This document shows, in pieces, positions 53,821 through 63,164 of a DNA stretch of 64,000 bases. This DNA comes from Polaribacter sp. IC073 (GTDB taxonomy: Bacteria; Bacteroidota; Bacteroidia; Flavobacteriales; Flavobacteriaceae). The translations under genes were made by a program, and so were the position numbers. Numbering within the stretch: position 1 is the stretch's first letter; each line of letters starts with the position of its first letter. The DNA lies in NCBI RefSeq assembly GCF_007997075.1, contig NZ_VORS01000005.1, positions 248,001-312,000 on the forward strand. Direction: 5' to 3'. The notes under the pieces were generated by a model. It was not told where the DNA came from. It did no database searches and saw nothing but the letters and a program-made list of their open reading frames with translations.

Positions 53821-53885
53821 AACTAAAAAATTAGTTCAAACTAAATAATTAGTTATATTTGTATTGTTGAACTAAAAGATTAGTT
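53821..53885 (+). promoter_or_regulatory. Three operator dyads and promoter of the blaI-blaR pair
   Basis: The perfect dyad AACTAA-N4-TTAGTT occurs three times: 53821-53836, 53839-53854 and 53870-53885. The -7 box TATATTTG (53854-53861) touches the second and precedes the third, and the start codon of blaI is at 53892. The layout is as expected for autorepression by BlaI, whose dimers bind dyads. A good -33 box was not seen. Confidence 0.8.
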
Positions 53886-53891
53886 AAGGAT

Positions 53892-54254
53892 ATGAGTAAA
53901 CAATTAACAAAAGCAGAAGAGCAAATAATGCAAGTCTTATGGAATTTGCAAGAAGCATCTGTGAAAGAGGTAATCGCAGAATTGCCAGCACCAAAACCAG
54001 CATATAATACGGTTTCTACAATTATTAGAATTTTAGAAACTAAAAAATTTGTAGACCATAAACCAGTAGGAAGAGGGTTTTTATATTATCCAATCATAGA
54101 AAAACAAACGTATAGCAACCAAAGTTTACATAAATTAATGAATGGTTATTTCGATGGTTCTTTTAAAAGCATGGTTTCCTTTTTTGTAAAAGAAAATAAA
54201 ATGGATGTAAAAGAATTGGAGTCTATTTTAAAGGAAGTGAATAGAAAAGAATAG
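53892..54254 (+). CDS. blaI: BlaI/MecI/CopY-family repressor
   Basis: 120 residues, a winged helix-turn-helix followed by a short dimerisation part. LTKAEEQIMQVLWNLQEASV, VIAELPAPKPAYNTVSTIIR (recognition helix region) and LETKKFVDHKPVGRGFLYYP match the family. It normally represses its own operon until the membrane protease BlaR cleaves it. The operator dyads directly upstream are its likely binding sites. The M56 protease gene follows 234 bp later. Confidence 0.92.
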   Translation: MSKQLTKAEEQIMQVLWNLQEASVKEVIAELPAPKPAYNTVSTIIRILETKKFVDHKPVGRGFLYYPIIEKQTYSNQSLHKLMNGYFDGSFKSMVSFFVKENKMDVKELESILKEVNRKE

Positions 54255-54420
54255 GCAAGTAGTCAGTTTCAATTATTGTAAAAAAGGAGTAAACGGTTTT
54301 CAGTTGCAGTTTGCAGTTAGAATTGTACTTCTAAACAAAATTTTAAAATAGAAAAGTTCTATTGTTATTTTGGTGTAGAATGAGGGGAAATCTCATTTTT
54401 AAAAGTAAAGTTGTCTCAAG

Positions 54421-54462
54421 TGAGATTGCTCAATCGCCCAAAAAGGCTCATTTCGAAATGAC
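54421..54462. repeat. Partial copy of the second palindromic repeat family
   Basis: GAGATTGCTCAATCGCC ... GCTCATTTCGAAATGACA resembles 50899-50940 closely. It sits between blaI and blaR. Confidence 0.6.
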
Positions 54463-54487
54463 ATTCTGAAAAAGCAAAAAAAAACCT

Positions 54488-56014
54488 ATGATAAATTATA
54501 TACTACAAGTTGTCTTATTTCAGGTATTGTTCTTGGCAATTTATGATTTCTTTCTAAGCAAAGAAACCTTCTTTACTAAAAACAGGTGGTATTTATTAAG
54601 TACACCCGTTTTGTCTTTTTTATTACCGTTGATTAAAATACCAACATTTCAAAAAGCGATTCCGCAAGAATATATCGTCTATTTACCCGAAATTATTTTA
54701 TCACCAGAAAAAGTAATACAAGAAACTTCTTGGTATCAATCTATCAATTATATTGATGTTTTATTTGGATTCGGAGTTCTTGTTTTTAGTGTGTTATTCT
54801 TGGCAAAACTGCTACAGATTATCAATTTAATTAGGACTTATAAACGGACAAAGAAAGATGGTTACACATTGGTTTTAATTCCGAAGCAAACAAAAGCATT
54901 TTCATTTTTTAACTATATTTTTTTAGGAGACGAAATTCCTGATGCTCAAAAAGAACAAGTAATTGCACATGAATTGGTGCATAGCAAACAAAAACATTCT
55001 TTCGATTTATTGTTCTTTGAATTTTTGAAAATTGTGATGTGGTTTAATCCGATGATTTTTATCTACCAGAAAAGAATCACTTTAGTACACGAATACATTT
55101 CTGATGAAGTAGCCACAAAATCTGCACCTAAAGAAAATTATATCAATCAATTGCTATCTAACTTTTTTCAGGTTGAAGATATTGCGTTTATCAACCAGTT
55201 TTACAAACAAACATTAATTAAAAAAAGAATTATTATGATGAAGAAAAAACAATCAAAAAAAATGAATCAATTAAAGTATTTGGTATTGATTCCTGTATTA
55301 ATTAGTATGCTTTTTTACACTTCTTGTTCGGAGAATAGTTCAGGTGAAACTCTAGCTAAAAAAGAATTGCAAACTATGTACTTTAATAATAATGGAGAAA
55401 TTACAGCAACTATTGGTAAAAAAGAAACTTATTTAGATTTTTATATAGGGTTAGGAGATGATTCGTTGTCAAAAGAAGATGAAGTTAGTGAGAACGAATT
55501 GAGCGAAGGAGAAAAAAATGAATTTTTAGCGCTTAAAAATTCTTTTGGAGATGGGGACAAAATAAACTATGAATATAAAGTTTATAAATATAAAAAAGGA
55601 AGAAAAGTTATGACTTTCATTCCAGATTTTTCTAAAATGAAAAAGAACAAAGGAAAAGCTTCTGATGGTTCAGTCAACTTCCTTACAATAGAAGAGGCAC
55701 CAACATTTCCTGGTTGTGATTCTGGAGATAAAGACTGTTTCTCTAAAATGATTCTAAAGCATTTCAAAAGAGATTTTAACACTGCGTTACCAAATCAGTT
55801 AGGCTTAAGTGCTGGTAAGAAAAGAGTATTTGTTGGTTTTAAAGTGAATGAAAATGGAGATGTTGTAGGTATTCAAGCAAGAGGACCACATAAAACAATA
55901 GAAGAAGAAATTATAAGAGTAATGAATACGTTACCTAAAATGAAGCCTGGTAAACAGGAAGGAAAAAAGATAGCTGTGAGCTATAACATTCCGCTTGTAA
56001 TAGTTATTGAATAA
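54488..56014 (+). CDS. BlaR1-like M56 metalloprotease with TonB-like C-terminal domain
   Basis: 508 residues. Membrane helices at about 3-22, 35-50, 93-112 and 267-280. Gluzincin zinc motif HELVH (161-165) in VIAHELVHSKQKH, then the downstream HEYISDEVA with the third ligand. Instead of a penicillin-binding sensor, the outer part ends in a TonB C-terminal-like domain (about 395-508: IEEAPTFPGCDSGDKDCF, VFVGFKVNENGDVVGIQARG). It should cleave BlaI on a signal that reaches the periplasmic domain; the signal is unknown. Second gene of the blaI operon, although 234 bp separate them. Confidence 0.88.
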   Translation: MINYILQVVLFQVLFLAIYDFFLSKETFFTKNRWYLLSTPVLSFLLPLIKIPTFQKAIPQEYIVYLPEIILSPEKVIQETSWYQSINYIDVLFGFGVLVFSVLFLAKLLQIINLIRTYKRTKKDGYTLVLIPKQTKAFSFFNYIFLGDEIPDAQKEQVIAHELVHSKQKHSFDLLFFEFLKIVMWFNPMIFIYQKRITLVHEYISDEVATKSAPKENYINQLLSNFFQVEDIAFINQFYKQTLIKKRIIMMKKKQSKKMNQLKYLVLIPVLISMLFYTSCSENSSGETLAKKELQTMYFNNNGEITATIGKKETYLDFYIGLGDDSLSKEDEVSENELSEGEKNEFLALKNSFGDGDKINYEYKVYKYKKGRKVMTFIPDFSKMKKNKGKASDGSVNFLTIEEAPTFPGCDSGDKDCFSKMILKHFKRDFNTALPNQLGLSAGKKRVFVGFKVNENGDVVGIQARGPHKTIEEEIIRVMNTLPKMKPGKQEGKKIAVSYNIPLVIVIE

Positions 56015-56024
56015 AATTAGTATA

Positions 56025-56265
56025 ATGAAAAAGAGAATTTTAATTGTAGTATTATTTGTAATTGTAAAAGTCGGGGTGCAAACTCCGGCTTTTTTAACAA
56101 TAGATAGTTTGTTCGAAAACGGAAGGTGTCAATTGACTTTTTTAATATAAAGAAAGATGTATTTGCCTTACGGAAGTAATGAGCGATGGTGTCTTAAAAA
56201 TAATTTCCGACATAAAAAAAGATTACTTTATGCGAGGGGAAAAGTTAGTATATAAAATTCATTAA
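56025..56265 (+). pseudogene. Remnant of a small secreted-protein gene
   Basis: An ATG at 56025 opens a 41-codon frame starting MKKRILIVVLFVIVKVGVQT, a signal-like segment, then TIDSLFENGRCQL, and stops early. In another frame, 56173-56262 reads EVMSDGVLKIISDIKKDYFM and ends in EKLVYKIH before TAA. The two look like the two ends of one or two decayed genes. The call is tentative. Confidence 0.45.
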
Positions 56266-56296
56266 ATTTTAGTAATTTCACACATTAAATAGAAGT

Positions 56297-56776
56297 ATGT
56301 TTTTACGTGTTTTTTCTTTTCTAATAATGACTATCTGCATCACATCTTGTGATCAATTTTCATTTTCAAAAAACAGTAAAAATCAACAAGTGCTAGATAC
56401 GTTTGTTAATTTTTCTTCGGTAGATACGTCACCGTCTTTCAAAATTTGCGACTCTTTCATTAATAAAGAAGAGCAGTCTAATTGTTTTAGAAATACAATT
56501 CATAGCAAAATAGGAGCGGAGCTACAAAAACATGAGTTTACGATTAAAGATGCTATTTCAGAAATTATTTATGTAGACTTATTAATTTCCTCTAAAGGAA
56601 AAATTATTTTAGAGGCAATACAAGCATCAGAAAATATTAAAATACAATTACCAAAATTAGACAGTATTTTAAAGGTTTCTGTTGCAGGAATTCCGCATAT
56701 TTATCCTGCGATTAAAAGAGGAATTCCCGTAACTACAAAGTATAGGTTACCAATTCTAATTCAAGTAAAAGAGTAG
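56297..56776 (+). CDS. Lipoprotein with a diverged TonB C-terminal-like domain
   Basis: 159 residues. Lipoprotein signal MFLRVFSFLIMTICITSC. The mature part parallels the end of the M56 protein: a Cys pair (KICDSF, SNCFRN) as in PGCDSGDKDCF, EIIYVDLLISSKGKIIL as in VFVGFKVNENGDVV, and a final VTTKYRLPILIQV as in VSYNIPLVIV. It could interact with the protease as sensor or ligand. It is separated from the protease gene by a decayed gene. Family call is my reading and unverified. Confidence 0.6.
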   Translation: MFLRVFSFLIMTICITSCDQFSFSKNSKNQQVLDTFVNFSSVDTSPSFKICDSFINKEEQSNCFRNTIHSKIGAELQKHEFTIKDAISEIIYVDLLISSKGKIILEAIQASENIKIQLPKLDSILKVSVAGIPHIYPAIKRGIPVTTKYRLPILIQVKE

Positions 56777-56815
56777 TTTTTTATTTCTTCGGAAAGAAAC
56801 AAGAGACCAAAAAAT

Positions 56816-56863
56816 AAAGGTTGTCTGTTCTTTCGAGATTTCGAAATGAACAACACAACCTTT
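56816..56863. terminator. Long hairpin after the lipoprotein gene
   Basis: AAAGGTTGT pairs with ACAACCTTT, TGTTC with GAACA and TTTCGA with TCGAAA, giving a nearly continuous stem. No clear T-run follows. It may end transcripts from both sides (the lipoprotein gene and obg converge). Confidence 0.5.
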
Positions 56864-56924
56864 CATATAATGTGCTTCTAAAAAGTTTAGAAGTATGAGT
56901 GTCTATAAATTGCAACAGGGTTGC

Positions 56925-57914
56925 TTAATTAAGCATCTCCCAAAGTTTATCTTTCAATTCTTGCAAACCAGTTTCTGCTACAGAAGATATAAATAAAGCT
57001 TCCACACCTTCTGGTAGGTCTGCTTTAATTTCTGCTTGCAACTCATCATCTAGCATGTCTGTTTTAGAAATTGCCAATAAACGGTCTTTGTCTAATAATT
57101 CTGGATTGTGTTGTTTCAACTCATTCAGTAGAATTGCATATTCTTTATTAATGTCGTCGCTATCTGCAGGAATTAAGAACAATAAAGTAGAATTACGTTC
57201 AATATGACGTAGAAAACGATGTCCTAATCCTTTGCCGTCTGCAGCACCTTCAATAATCCCTGGAATGTCTGCAATAACAAAAGTTTGCTGATTTCTGTGT
57301 TCTACAATTCCTAAGTTTGGTTTTAAGGTTGTAAACGCATAATCTGCAATTTTTGGTTTTGCCGAAGTTAAAACAGATAGTAAAGTAGATTTTCCGGCAT
57401 TAGGAAAACCAACCAAACCAACATCTGCTAATAATTTTAGTTCGATTCTAAACCAACCATCTAGACCATCTATACCTGGTTGCGCATATCTAGGAGTTTG
57501 ATTTGTAGAAGATTTAAAATTCCAGTTTCCAAGTCCGCCTTTTCCACCAGGTAATAAAATTACTTCTTTACCATGTTCTGTAATTTCATGTAAAATTTCA
57601 TCGGTATCTGCATCTCTTATAATTGTACCCAAAGGCACATCTACAAAAACATCTTCTGCATCGCGCCCAGTACTTCTACTTTTACTACCAGCACCACCGC
57701 CTTCTGCTCTAAAGTGACGTTTAAATTTTAAGTGGAACAACGTCCACATATTTTTATCACCACGTAAGATAATGTGACCTCCACGTCCACCATCTCCACC
57801 ATCGGGTCCACCTTTGGTTATGTATTTTTCTCTGTGTAAATGCACAGAACCTTGTCCTCCTTTACCAGAAGTTGCGTATACTTTTATATAATCGACAAAA
57901 TTTCCTTCAGTCAT
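56925..57914 (-). CDS. obg: GTPase Obg/CgtA
   Basis: 329 residues. Glycine-rich Obg fold (1-155; [36 protein letters not shown]), then the G domain: P-loop [10 protein letters not shown], switch and [24 protein letters not shown] motif AISKTDML. The C-terminal extension of E. coli-type Obg is absent, as in other Bacteroidota. Acts in ribosome assembly and stress control. Gene order hpt-adk fusion, obg on the same strand is typical for flavobacteria. Confidence 0.95.
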   Translation of the reverse strand: MTEGNFVDYIKVYATSGKGGQGSVHLHREKYITKGGPDGGDGGRGGHIILRGDKNMWTLFHLKFKRHFRAEGGGAGSKSRSTGRDAEDVFVDVPLGTIIRDADTDEILHEITEHGKEVILLPGGKGGLGNWNFKSSTNQTPRYAQPGIDGLDGWFRIELKLLADVGLVGFPNAGKSTLLSVLTSAKPKIADYAFTTLKPNLGIVEHRNQQTFVIADIPGIIEGAADGKGLGHRFLRHIERNSTLLFLIPADSDDINKEYAILLNELKQHNPELLDKDRLLAISKTDMLDDELQAEIKADLPEGVEALFISSVAETGLQELKDKLWEMLN

Positions 57915-58012
57915 GTTTTCTTTTTAATGGTGTAATTGTTAAATGGTGTAATTTTCGATGTAATATGTATTCAAAAAAAGTACACATTTAAACAACTGCA
58001 AAGTTACACATT

Positions 58013-59131
58013 TTAAAGGGTATCAAACACTTTAGAAATGCGTTGTGTAATTTCTTCAACAGAACCGACACCGTTAATTCCGTAGTATTTATCTTGATCC
58101 TCAAAATAATCCTTTAAAATTGCTGTTTTTGTATGGTATTCATTAAAACGATTTCTGATTTTGCTTTCATCAGTATCATCTGTTCTACCGCTTGTTTTTC
58201 CTCTTTCTAATAAACGAGTTACTAAAATATCTTCTGGTACTTCTAGTGCAATCATGGCGTTTACTTGTTCACCTTTTTCTTCTAAAAAGAGATCTAAAGC
58301 TTCTGCTTGAGATTGTGTTCTAGGAAAACCATCAAAAATAAAACCATTTGCATCGGCATTTTTTTCTACTTCTGCTTTTAGCATTTCTATGGTAACTTCA
58401 TCTGGCACTAAATCGCCTTCATCCATATATTTTTTAGCTAACAAACCTAATTTTGTTTCATTTTTAATATTGAAACGAAAGACATCTCCAGTAGAAATAT
58501 GTAATAGATTGTACATGTTTTTTAAAAATTCTGCTTGTGTTCCTTTTCCGGCTCCTGGAGGGCCAAATAATACGATGTTTTTCATTTTTGGTGTTGTTGA
58601 TAGTTGATATATTTCTGGATAATTTCTTCCTAAGCCATTATAATCTAAACCGTAACCAACAATAAATTTATCATCAATACTTAGACCGATGTAATCTATT
58701 GGTAATTCTTTTCTAAAAACTTCTGGTTTAAAAAATAAAGTGGCTATTTTTAGTTGTTTAACATTTTTGTGTCGAAAGATATTATAAATTTCCTGAAGTG
58801 TTGTACCGGTATCTATAATGTCTTCTAATATGATGACCGTTCTCCCCGTTAAATCTTCATTAAGGCCTACTAGGTGCTTTACATTGTCTGTTGTAGAAGT
58901 ACCTTCATAAGAAGCTAATTTAACAAAAGAGATTTCACAGTCTCCTTCGAATGCTCTCATAAAGTCTGCTGCAAATAAGAAGCAACCATTTAAAATACCA
59001 ACAAAAATAGGGACTTCATCTTTAGGTAAATCTGCTTTTACACTTTTTGCTAAATATTTTACAATAGCCGAAATTTTATCCTTATTAATATAAGGTTTAA
59101 AATATAAATCTTGAAGTTTTATAATACTCAT
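58013..59131 (-). CDS. adk: Fused hypoxanthine phosphoribosyltransferase and adenylate kinase
   Basis: 372 residues. Residues 1-180 are an HPRT with the PRPP motif EDIIDTGTT (103-111), IVGYGLDYNG near 157-166 and DFMRAF. Residues 183-372 are a complete adenylate kinase: P-loop GPPGAGKGT (190-198), STGDVFRFN, GFIFDGFPRTQSQAEALDL, and a short lid (GKTSGRTDDTDESK). A methionine at 183 could restart translation, but I see nothing that requires it. The fusion joins purine salvage with AMP phosphorylation in the same polypeptide. Confidence 0.93.
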   Translation of the reverse strand: MSIIKLQDLYFKPYINKDKISAIVKYLAKSVKADLPKDEVPIFVGILNGCFLFAADFMRAFEGDCEISFVKLASYEGTSTTDNVKHLVGLNEDLTGRTVIILEDIIDTGTTLQEIYNIFRHKNVKQLKIATLFFKPEVFRKELPIDYIGLSIDDKFIVGYGLDYNGLGRNYPEIYQLSTTPKMKNIVLFGPPGAGKGTQAEFLKNMYNLLHISTGDVFRFNIKNETKLGLLAKKYMDEGDLVPDEVTIEMLKAEVEKNADANGFIFDGFPRTQSQAEALDLFLEEKGEQVNAMIALEVPEDILVTRLLERGKTSGRTDDTDESKIRNRFNEYHTKTAILKDYFEDQDKYYGINGVGSVEEITQRISKVFDTL

Positions 59132-59238
59132 AAGAGTGCAAATATAACTGCTAATATTGAAATGGAAAAACCGTTTTCTTATGAATTACTAAAACAAGTT
59201 CAGCATAAGAAAACGGTTTTAAATATGTTAAATTAGAA

Positions 59239-62238
59239 TTAATCGTTCTTTTCTTCTTTTTTAGAAGTATCGTACATAATTGGTGTTGCTACAAATAATG
59301 ATGAATAGGTACCAACAATTACACCTACAATAAGCGCAAACATAAATCCTTTAATAGAATCTCCTCCAAAAGAGAAGATGGCTAACATTACTAATAATGT
59401 TGTTAAAGAAGTGTTTATGGTTCTACCTAATGTAGAGCTTAAAGCTTTGTCTACTACTTGGCTATATTTCCAATTAGGGTGTGTTCCTGTAAACTCTCTA
59501 ATTCTATCGAAAATTACCACCGTATCATTCAAAGAATACCCTACAACCGTTAAGATGGCGGCTATAAAAGATTGACCAATTTCCATATCAAAAGGCATGA
59601 AACTATAGGTTATAGAGAATACAGCCAATACAATTAATACATCATGGAAAACTGCAATTACAGCTCCAATAGAGAAAGAAACTTTTCTAAAACGCAATAA
59701 AATGTATAAGAAAACAATTAGTAAAGATCCAAAAACAGCATATAAAGCATCTGTTTTAATATCATCTGCAATTGTTGGTTCTACCTTAATATAACTCATT
59801 ACACCAGAACCTTCTTTTTCAAAACCAGGTTTAAAGTTTTCATAGGTAGTGTTTCCAATATAAGGTTTTAAGCTTGTATATAAGGCATTCTGAACTTCTT
59901 CATCTACCTCTTGCCCTTCGTCTTCAATTCTATAAGCGGTTGTTATTTTTAATTGGTTTGGTGTTCCGTACGTTTTTACTTCAGGAGCAGAACCAAAAGC
60001 ATCTTTTAAAGTTTCTGCAACCTTTGTAGAATTCATGTCTTGATCGAAACGAACCACAAAAGAACGACCTCCTTTAAAATCAACACCTTGTTTTAACCCG
60101 ATTGAGAATATAGAAATAAGACCACCAATAATAAGACCACCAGAAACAATATATGCAAATTTACGTTTCTTTAAGAACTCTACATTTATATTCTGAAACC
60201 ATCCTTTAGAAACAGAAGTATTAAACGTTAACTTAGAATTTCTATTGATTGCTCCATCAATTAACAAACGTGTAATAAATACAGCCGTAAATAATGAAGT
60301 TGCAATACCAATCATTAATGTTAATGCAAAACCTTTAATTGGTCCTGTACCAAAAACATATAAAATAATACCTGTTAATAGCGTGGTAATGTTTGCATCA
60401 ATAATTGCAGATAAAGCACCTTTTACAGAGAATCCTTCTTCTACAGATTGTTTTAAACCTTTCTTCTTAAATAAACTTTCTTTAATTCTTTCGAAGATAA
60501 TTACGTTTGCATCCACAGACATACCAATGGTTAAAATAATACCGGCAATACCAGGTAATGTTAACACAGCATTAAAAGAGGCTAAAATACCGAAGATAAA
60601 CAAGATGTTTACTGCCAATGCAATATCTGCATATAAACCCGCTTTTCCATAGTATAAAACCATCCATAGTAAAACTAATAAAATAGCTAAACCAAAAGAA
60701 CTAATAGAAGCATCGATAGATTCTTGTCCTAAAGAGGGCCCTACAACTTCTGCTTGAATAATTCTTGCAGCAGCTGGTAATTTACCTGCTTTTAAGACCG
60801 TTGCAATATCTTCTGCTTCAGTAATGGTCATGCTTCCACCAGAAATAGAAGTACTACCTCCTGTAATTGCATTGTTTACTGTTGGTGCCGTGTAGACGTT
60901 GTTGTCTAAAACTACCGCAATAAATTTATTTTTTTGAGCTGCTAAATCTGTTGTTAGTTTTGCCCAAGCTTTAGAAGCACCACTATTCATAGTCATGCTA
61001 ACTTCTGGTTTATTTAATTGACTAAAAACTTGAGAAGCATCTAAAATAACATCGCCTTCTAAAGGGGCAACATCATTTCTATTCGATTTTATTGCATATA
61101 AAGCAACTAATTCATCTGCTTCAAAATTATTATTTGAAGCTCCTGGTTGTTGCGTAGAAAAAGATTTGTAATCCCATAAGAATTTTACATAACGCAATTC
61201 ATTTGGTAGTAAATCTCTAATTTCTTTTCTTTTTAATAAATCATTTACAGTTGCTGTGTCTAAAACTTTAGCATATCCAATGGTAGAGCTTAATTGCGCT
61301 TGCATTGGACTTAAGTAAGAGAAAAGCATTTTTTGATTTACTTGCGTAGAATCAATAGATTCTCCTAATAAATCATCAATATCATCTTTTTTAACAATGT
61401 CTTTAACTTTTTCTGTTACAGAAGTATCTTTTAACAATTCTATCGATTTAGAATTTGCTACCGATAAATATTGTAAAACTTCTGCATTAGAATAGACTTC
61501 CCAAAACTGTAATTCAGCTTTGCTAGTAATTAATGAAGTTACACGTTCAATATCTTTAGCGCCTGGTAATTCAATCTGAATTCTACCAGAATTTCCAATT
61601 CTTTGAATGTTTGGAGAAGCAACTCCAAATTTATCAATTCTACTTCTTAATACTTCAAAAGCAGTACCAATAGAACTATTAATTTCTTTTTGTAGTGTTT
61701 CTCTAACAGAAATATTATTTTCATTAAAAGAAATTTTCTCACTTAACGCTTTTGTTCCAAAAATTGAAGGATCACTTAATTTAGTGTCTCCAGCAATTTT
61801 TTCAAACTCCTCGAAGAATAAGTCTAAGTAATTTGAATTACTACTTTTTTGCTTGTCATCTGCAGTTTCTAAAGCTTTATTAAAAGCTTCATTTTTAGAA
61901 TCGTTCGATAAATTCTTTAAAACTTCTTTTACAGAAACTTGTAAGATAGCGTTGATACCTCCTTTTAAATCAAGACCAAGATTCATTTCTTTGTCTCTCA
62001 CATCATTGTAAGTATATTGTGCAATACCTATGTCTATAATGTCTTTGTTTGCAACACTGTCTAAATATTTCTTTTCAGAAGCAGCTTTCTTTCTTGCATC
62101 ATTATCAGTTACCTTTAATTCAGCATATTCTTTAGCATCCGTTTCTACTTTGTTTGCTAAAAATGTGAATGATAATTGATATAAACTTACTATTCCGAAA
62201 AGAATAGCAAATACTTTAATCAGTCCTTTGTTTTGCAT
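59239..62238 (-). CDS. secDF: Protein translocase fusion SecDF
   Basis: 999 residues. The SecD half (about 1-640) has KEMNLGLDLKGGINAILQVS, P1 domain (VLRSRIDKFGVASPNIQRIG) and YTAPTVNNAITGGSTSISGG; six helices then follow with SVDANVIIFERIKE. The SecF half starts at about 690 (GLKQGVDFKGGRSFVV) and has GYSLNDTVVIFDRIRE. Such fusions are normal in Bacteroidota. It uses the proton gradient to pull proteins through the Sec channel. The small SecD-like secreted protein is encoded just upstream on the same strand. Confidence 0.95.
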   Translation of the reverse strand: MQNKGLIKVFAILFGIVSLYQLSFTFLANKVETDAKEYAELKVTDNDARKKAASEKKYLDSVANKDIIDIGIAQYTYNDVRDKEMNLGLDLKGGINAILQVSVKEVLKNLSNDSKNEAFNKALETADDKQKSSNSNYLDLFFEEFEKIAGDTKLSDPSIFGTKALSEKISFNENNISVRETLQKEINSSIGTAFEVLRSRIDKFGVASPNIQRIGNSGRIQIELPGAKDIERVTSLITSKAELQFWEVYSNAEVLQYLSVANSKSIELLKDTSVTEKVKDIVKKDDIDDLLGESIDSTQVNQKMLFSYLSPMQAQLSSTIGYAKVLDTATVNDLLKRKEIRDLLPNELRYVKFLWDYKSFSTQQPGASNNNFEADELVALYAIKSNRNDVAPLEGDVILDASQVFSQLNKPEVSMTMNSGASKAWAKLTTDLAAQKNKFIAVVLDNNVYTAPTVNNAITGGSTSISGGSMTITEAEDIATVLKAGKLPAAARIIQAEVVGPSLGQESIDASISSFGLAILLVLLWMVLYYGKAGLYADIALAVNILFIFGILASFNAVLTLPGIAGIILTIGMSVDANVIIFERIKESLFKKKGLKQSVEEGFSVKGALSAIIDANITTLLTGIILYVFGTGPIKGFALTLMIGIATSLFTAVFITRLLIDGAINRNSKLTFNTSVSKGWFQNINVEFLKKRKFAYIVSGGLIIGGLISIFSIGLKQGVDFKGGRSFVVRFDQDMNSTKVAETLKDAFGSAPEVKTYGTPNQLKITTAYRIEDEGQEVDEEVQNALYTSLKPYIGNTTYENFKPGFEKEGSGVMSYIKVEPTIADDIKTDALYAVFGSLLIVFLYILLRFRKVSFSIGAVIAVFHDVLIVLAVFSITYSFMPFDMEIGQSFIAAILTVVGYSLNDTVVIFDRIREFTGTHPNWKYSQVVDKALSSTLGRTINTSLTTLLVMLAIFSFGGDSIKGFMFALIVGVIVGTYSSLFVATPIMYDTSKKEEKND

Positions 62239-62278
62239 GTTCGTTATTTTATGTCGACTTTCTTTTTTTTAAAACGAG

Positions 62279-62309
62279 CAAATATATTGTTTCTCGTAAA
62301 ATCTGACAA
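62279..62309 (-). promoter_or_regulatory. secDF promoter (near consensus)
   Basis: On the minus strand TTG (62309-62307), 20 bp, TATATTTG (62286-62279). The spacer is one base longer than the ideal. The start codon is 41 bp further at 62238. Confidence 0.65.
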
Positions 62310-62395
62310 TTATTTTTGGTGATTGTTTTTTGTTATCATGAGTATGATACTCATAAATTTAAAGAGGTTGCAAAAAATGTAAATTCATACATTTT

Positions 62396-62998
62396 TTAGC
62401 TCGTGTACTTTTGGGGGCCAGCCCTAACCTCTGGCTCTTTGTAAGAAGTTCTATTCTTTATAAAAGGATTGCTTTTGTTAACTTTATATGCAGTTTTATA
62501 AAGTTGATCTGTTTTGTGCTGCTCTAAGTTTTTTGCAAGAGCTAAATAATTTACAGTTGTAAATCTATCAGAATTATATTTTATTTCAAATACAAATTGG
62601 TCATGTATATTAGAGTTGTCAGTTCTACCAGTTAATTTATAGATGTCAATACTGTAATTAGAAGAGTCGTTATCATTCTCTTTGTCTTCAGAATTTTGAT
62701 TTAAAACTAATTTATGCTGTTTTGTAAGCACTTCTTTAATATTAGCGATATCAACAGCACTGTAATAAGAGATTTTTAAAGTACCTTTTTTGTTTGTTTT
62801 GATGATGATATTTGCAACGCCAAATTTTAAGAGCTTTTCTTTTACTGTAGCAACTGTTCTTTTAATCTCTTTTTTGTTGATTTTAGCGTCAACAAATTCT
62901 AGCATAATTTCTTGATTTGGTATCGAAACTAGCTCTTGGGATGCACTAAAGTAAATAAATAATAAAAAGAAAGTACTAATGTACCATTTTGCTTGCAT
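62396..62998 (-). CDS. Secreted protein with SecD P1-like segment
   Basis: 200 residues, signal peptide MQAKWYISTFFLLFIYFSASQ. The part TVKEKLLKFGVANIIIKTNK (about 47-66) then GTLKISYYSAVDIANIKEVL parallels the SecD segment VLRSRIDKFGVASPNIQRIG ... GRIQIELPGAKDIERVTSLI, so it probably has the same ferredoxin-like beta-alpha fold. The rest is low-complexity and basic. It lies directly upstream of secDF in the same orientation, 157 bp away. A role as accessory to Sec export is inferred, and the C-terminus (VRAGPQKYTS) has no match. Confidence 0.6.
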   Translation of the reverse strand: MQAKWYISTFFLLFIYFSASQELVSIPNQEIMLEFVDAKINKKEIKRTVATVKEKLLKFGVANIIIKTNKKGTLKISYYSAVDIANIKEVLTKQHKLVLNQNSEDKENDNDSSNYSIDIYKLTGRTDNSNIHDQFVFEIKYNSDRFTTVNYLALAKNLEQHKTDQLYKTAYKVNKSNPFIKNRTSYKEPEVRAGPQKYTS

Positions 62999-63164
62999 GA
63001 GCCAAATATATAAAAAAGATTGCTTCTTACTTCTTAATTAAACAATCTTATTTAATGCTGTAAAATGCAGTTTTTAGAGTAAGGGTATAAGAGTTTTAAA
63101 ATTCTTATTTTTGACTATATTTATGCTCTTCAAATCAACACACAATAAAACATAAATAGTAGTT

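Noticed and set aside
58585..59131. Separate hpt gene beside adk
   Set aside because: The frame is continuous through the junction (residues 180-185) without a stop.
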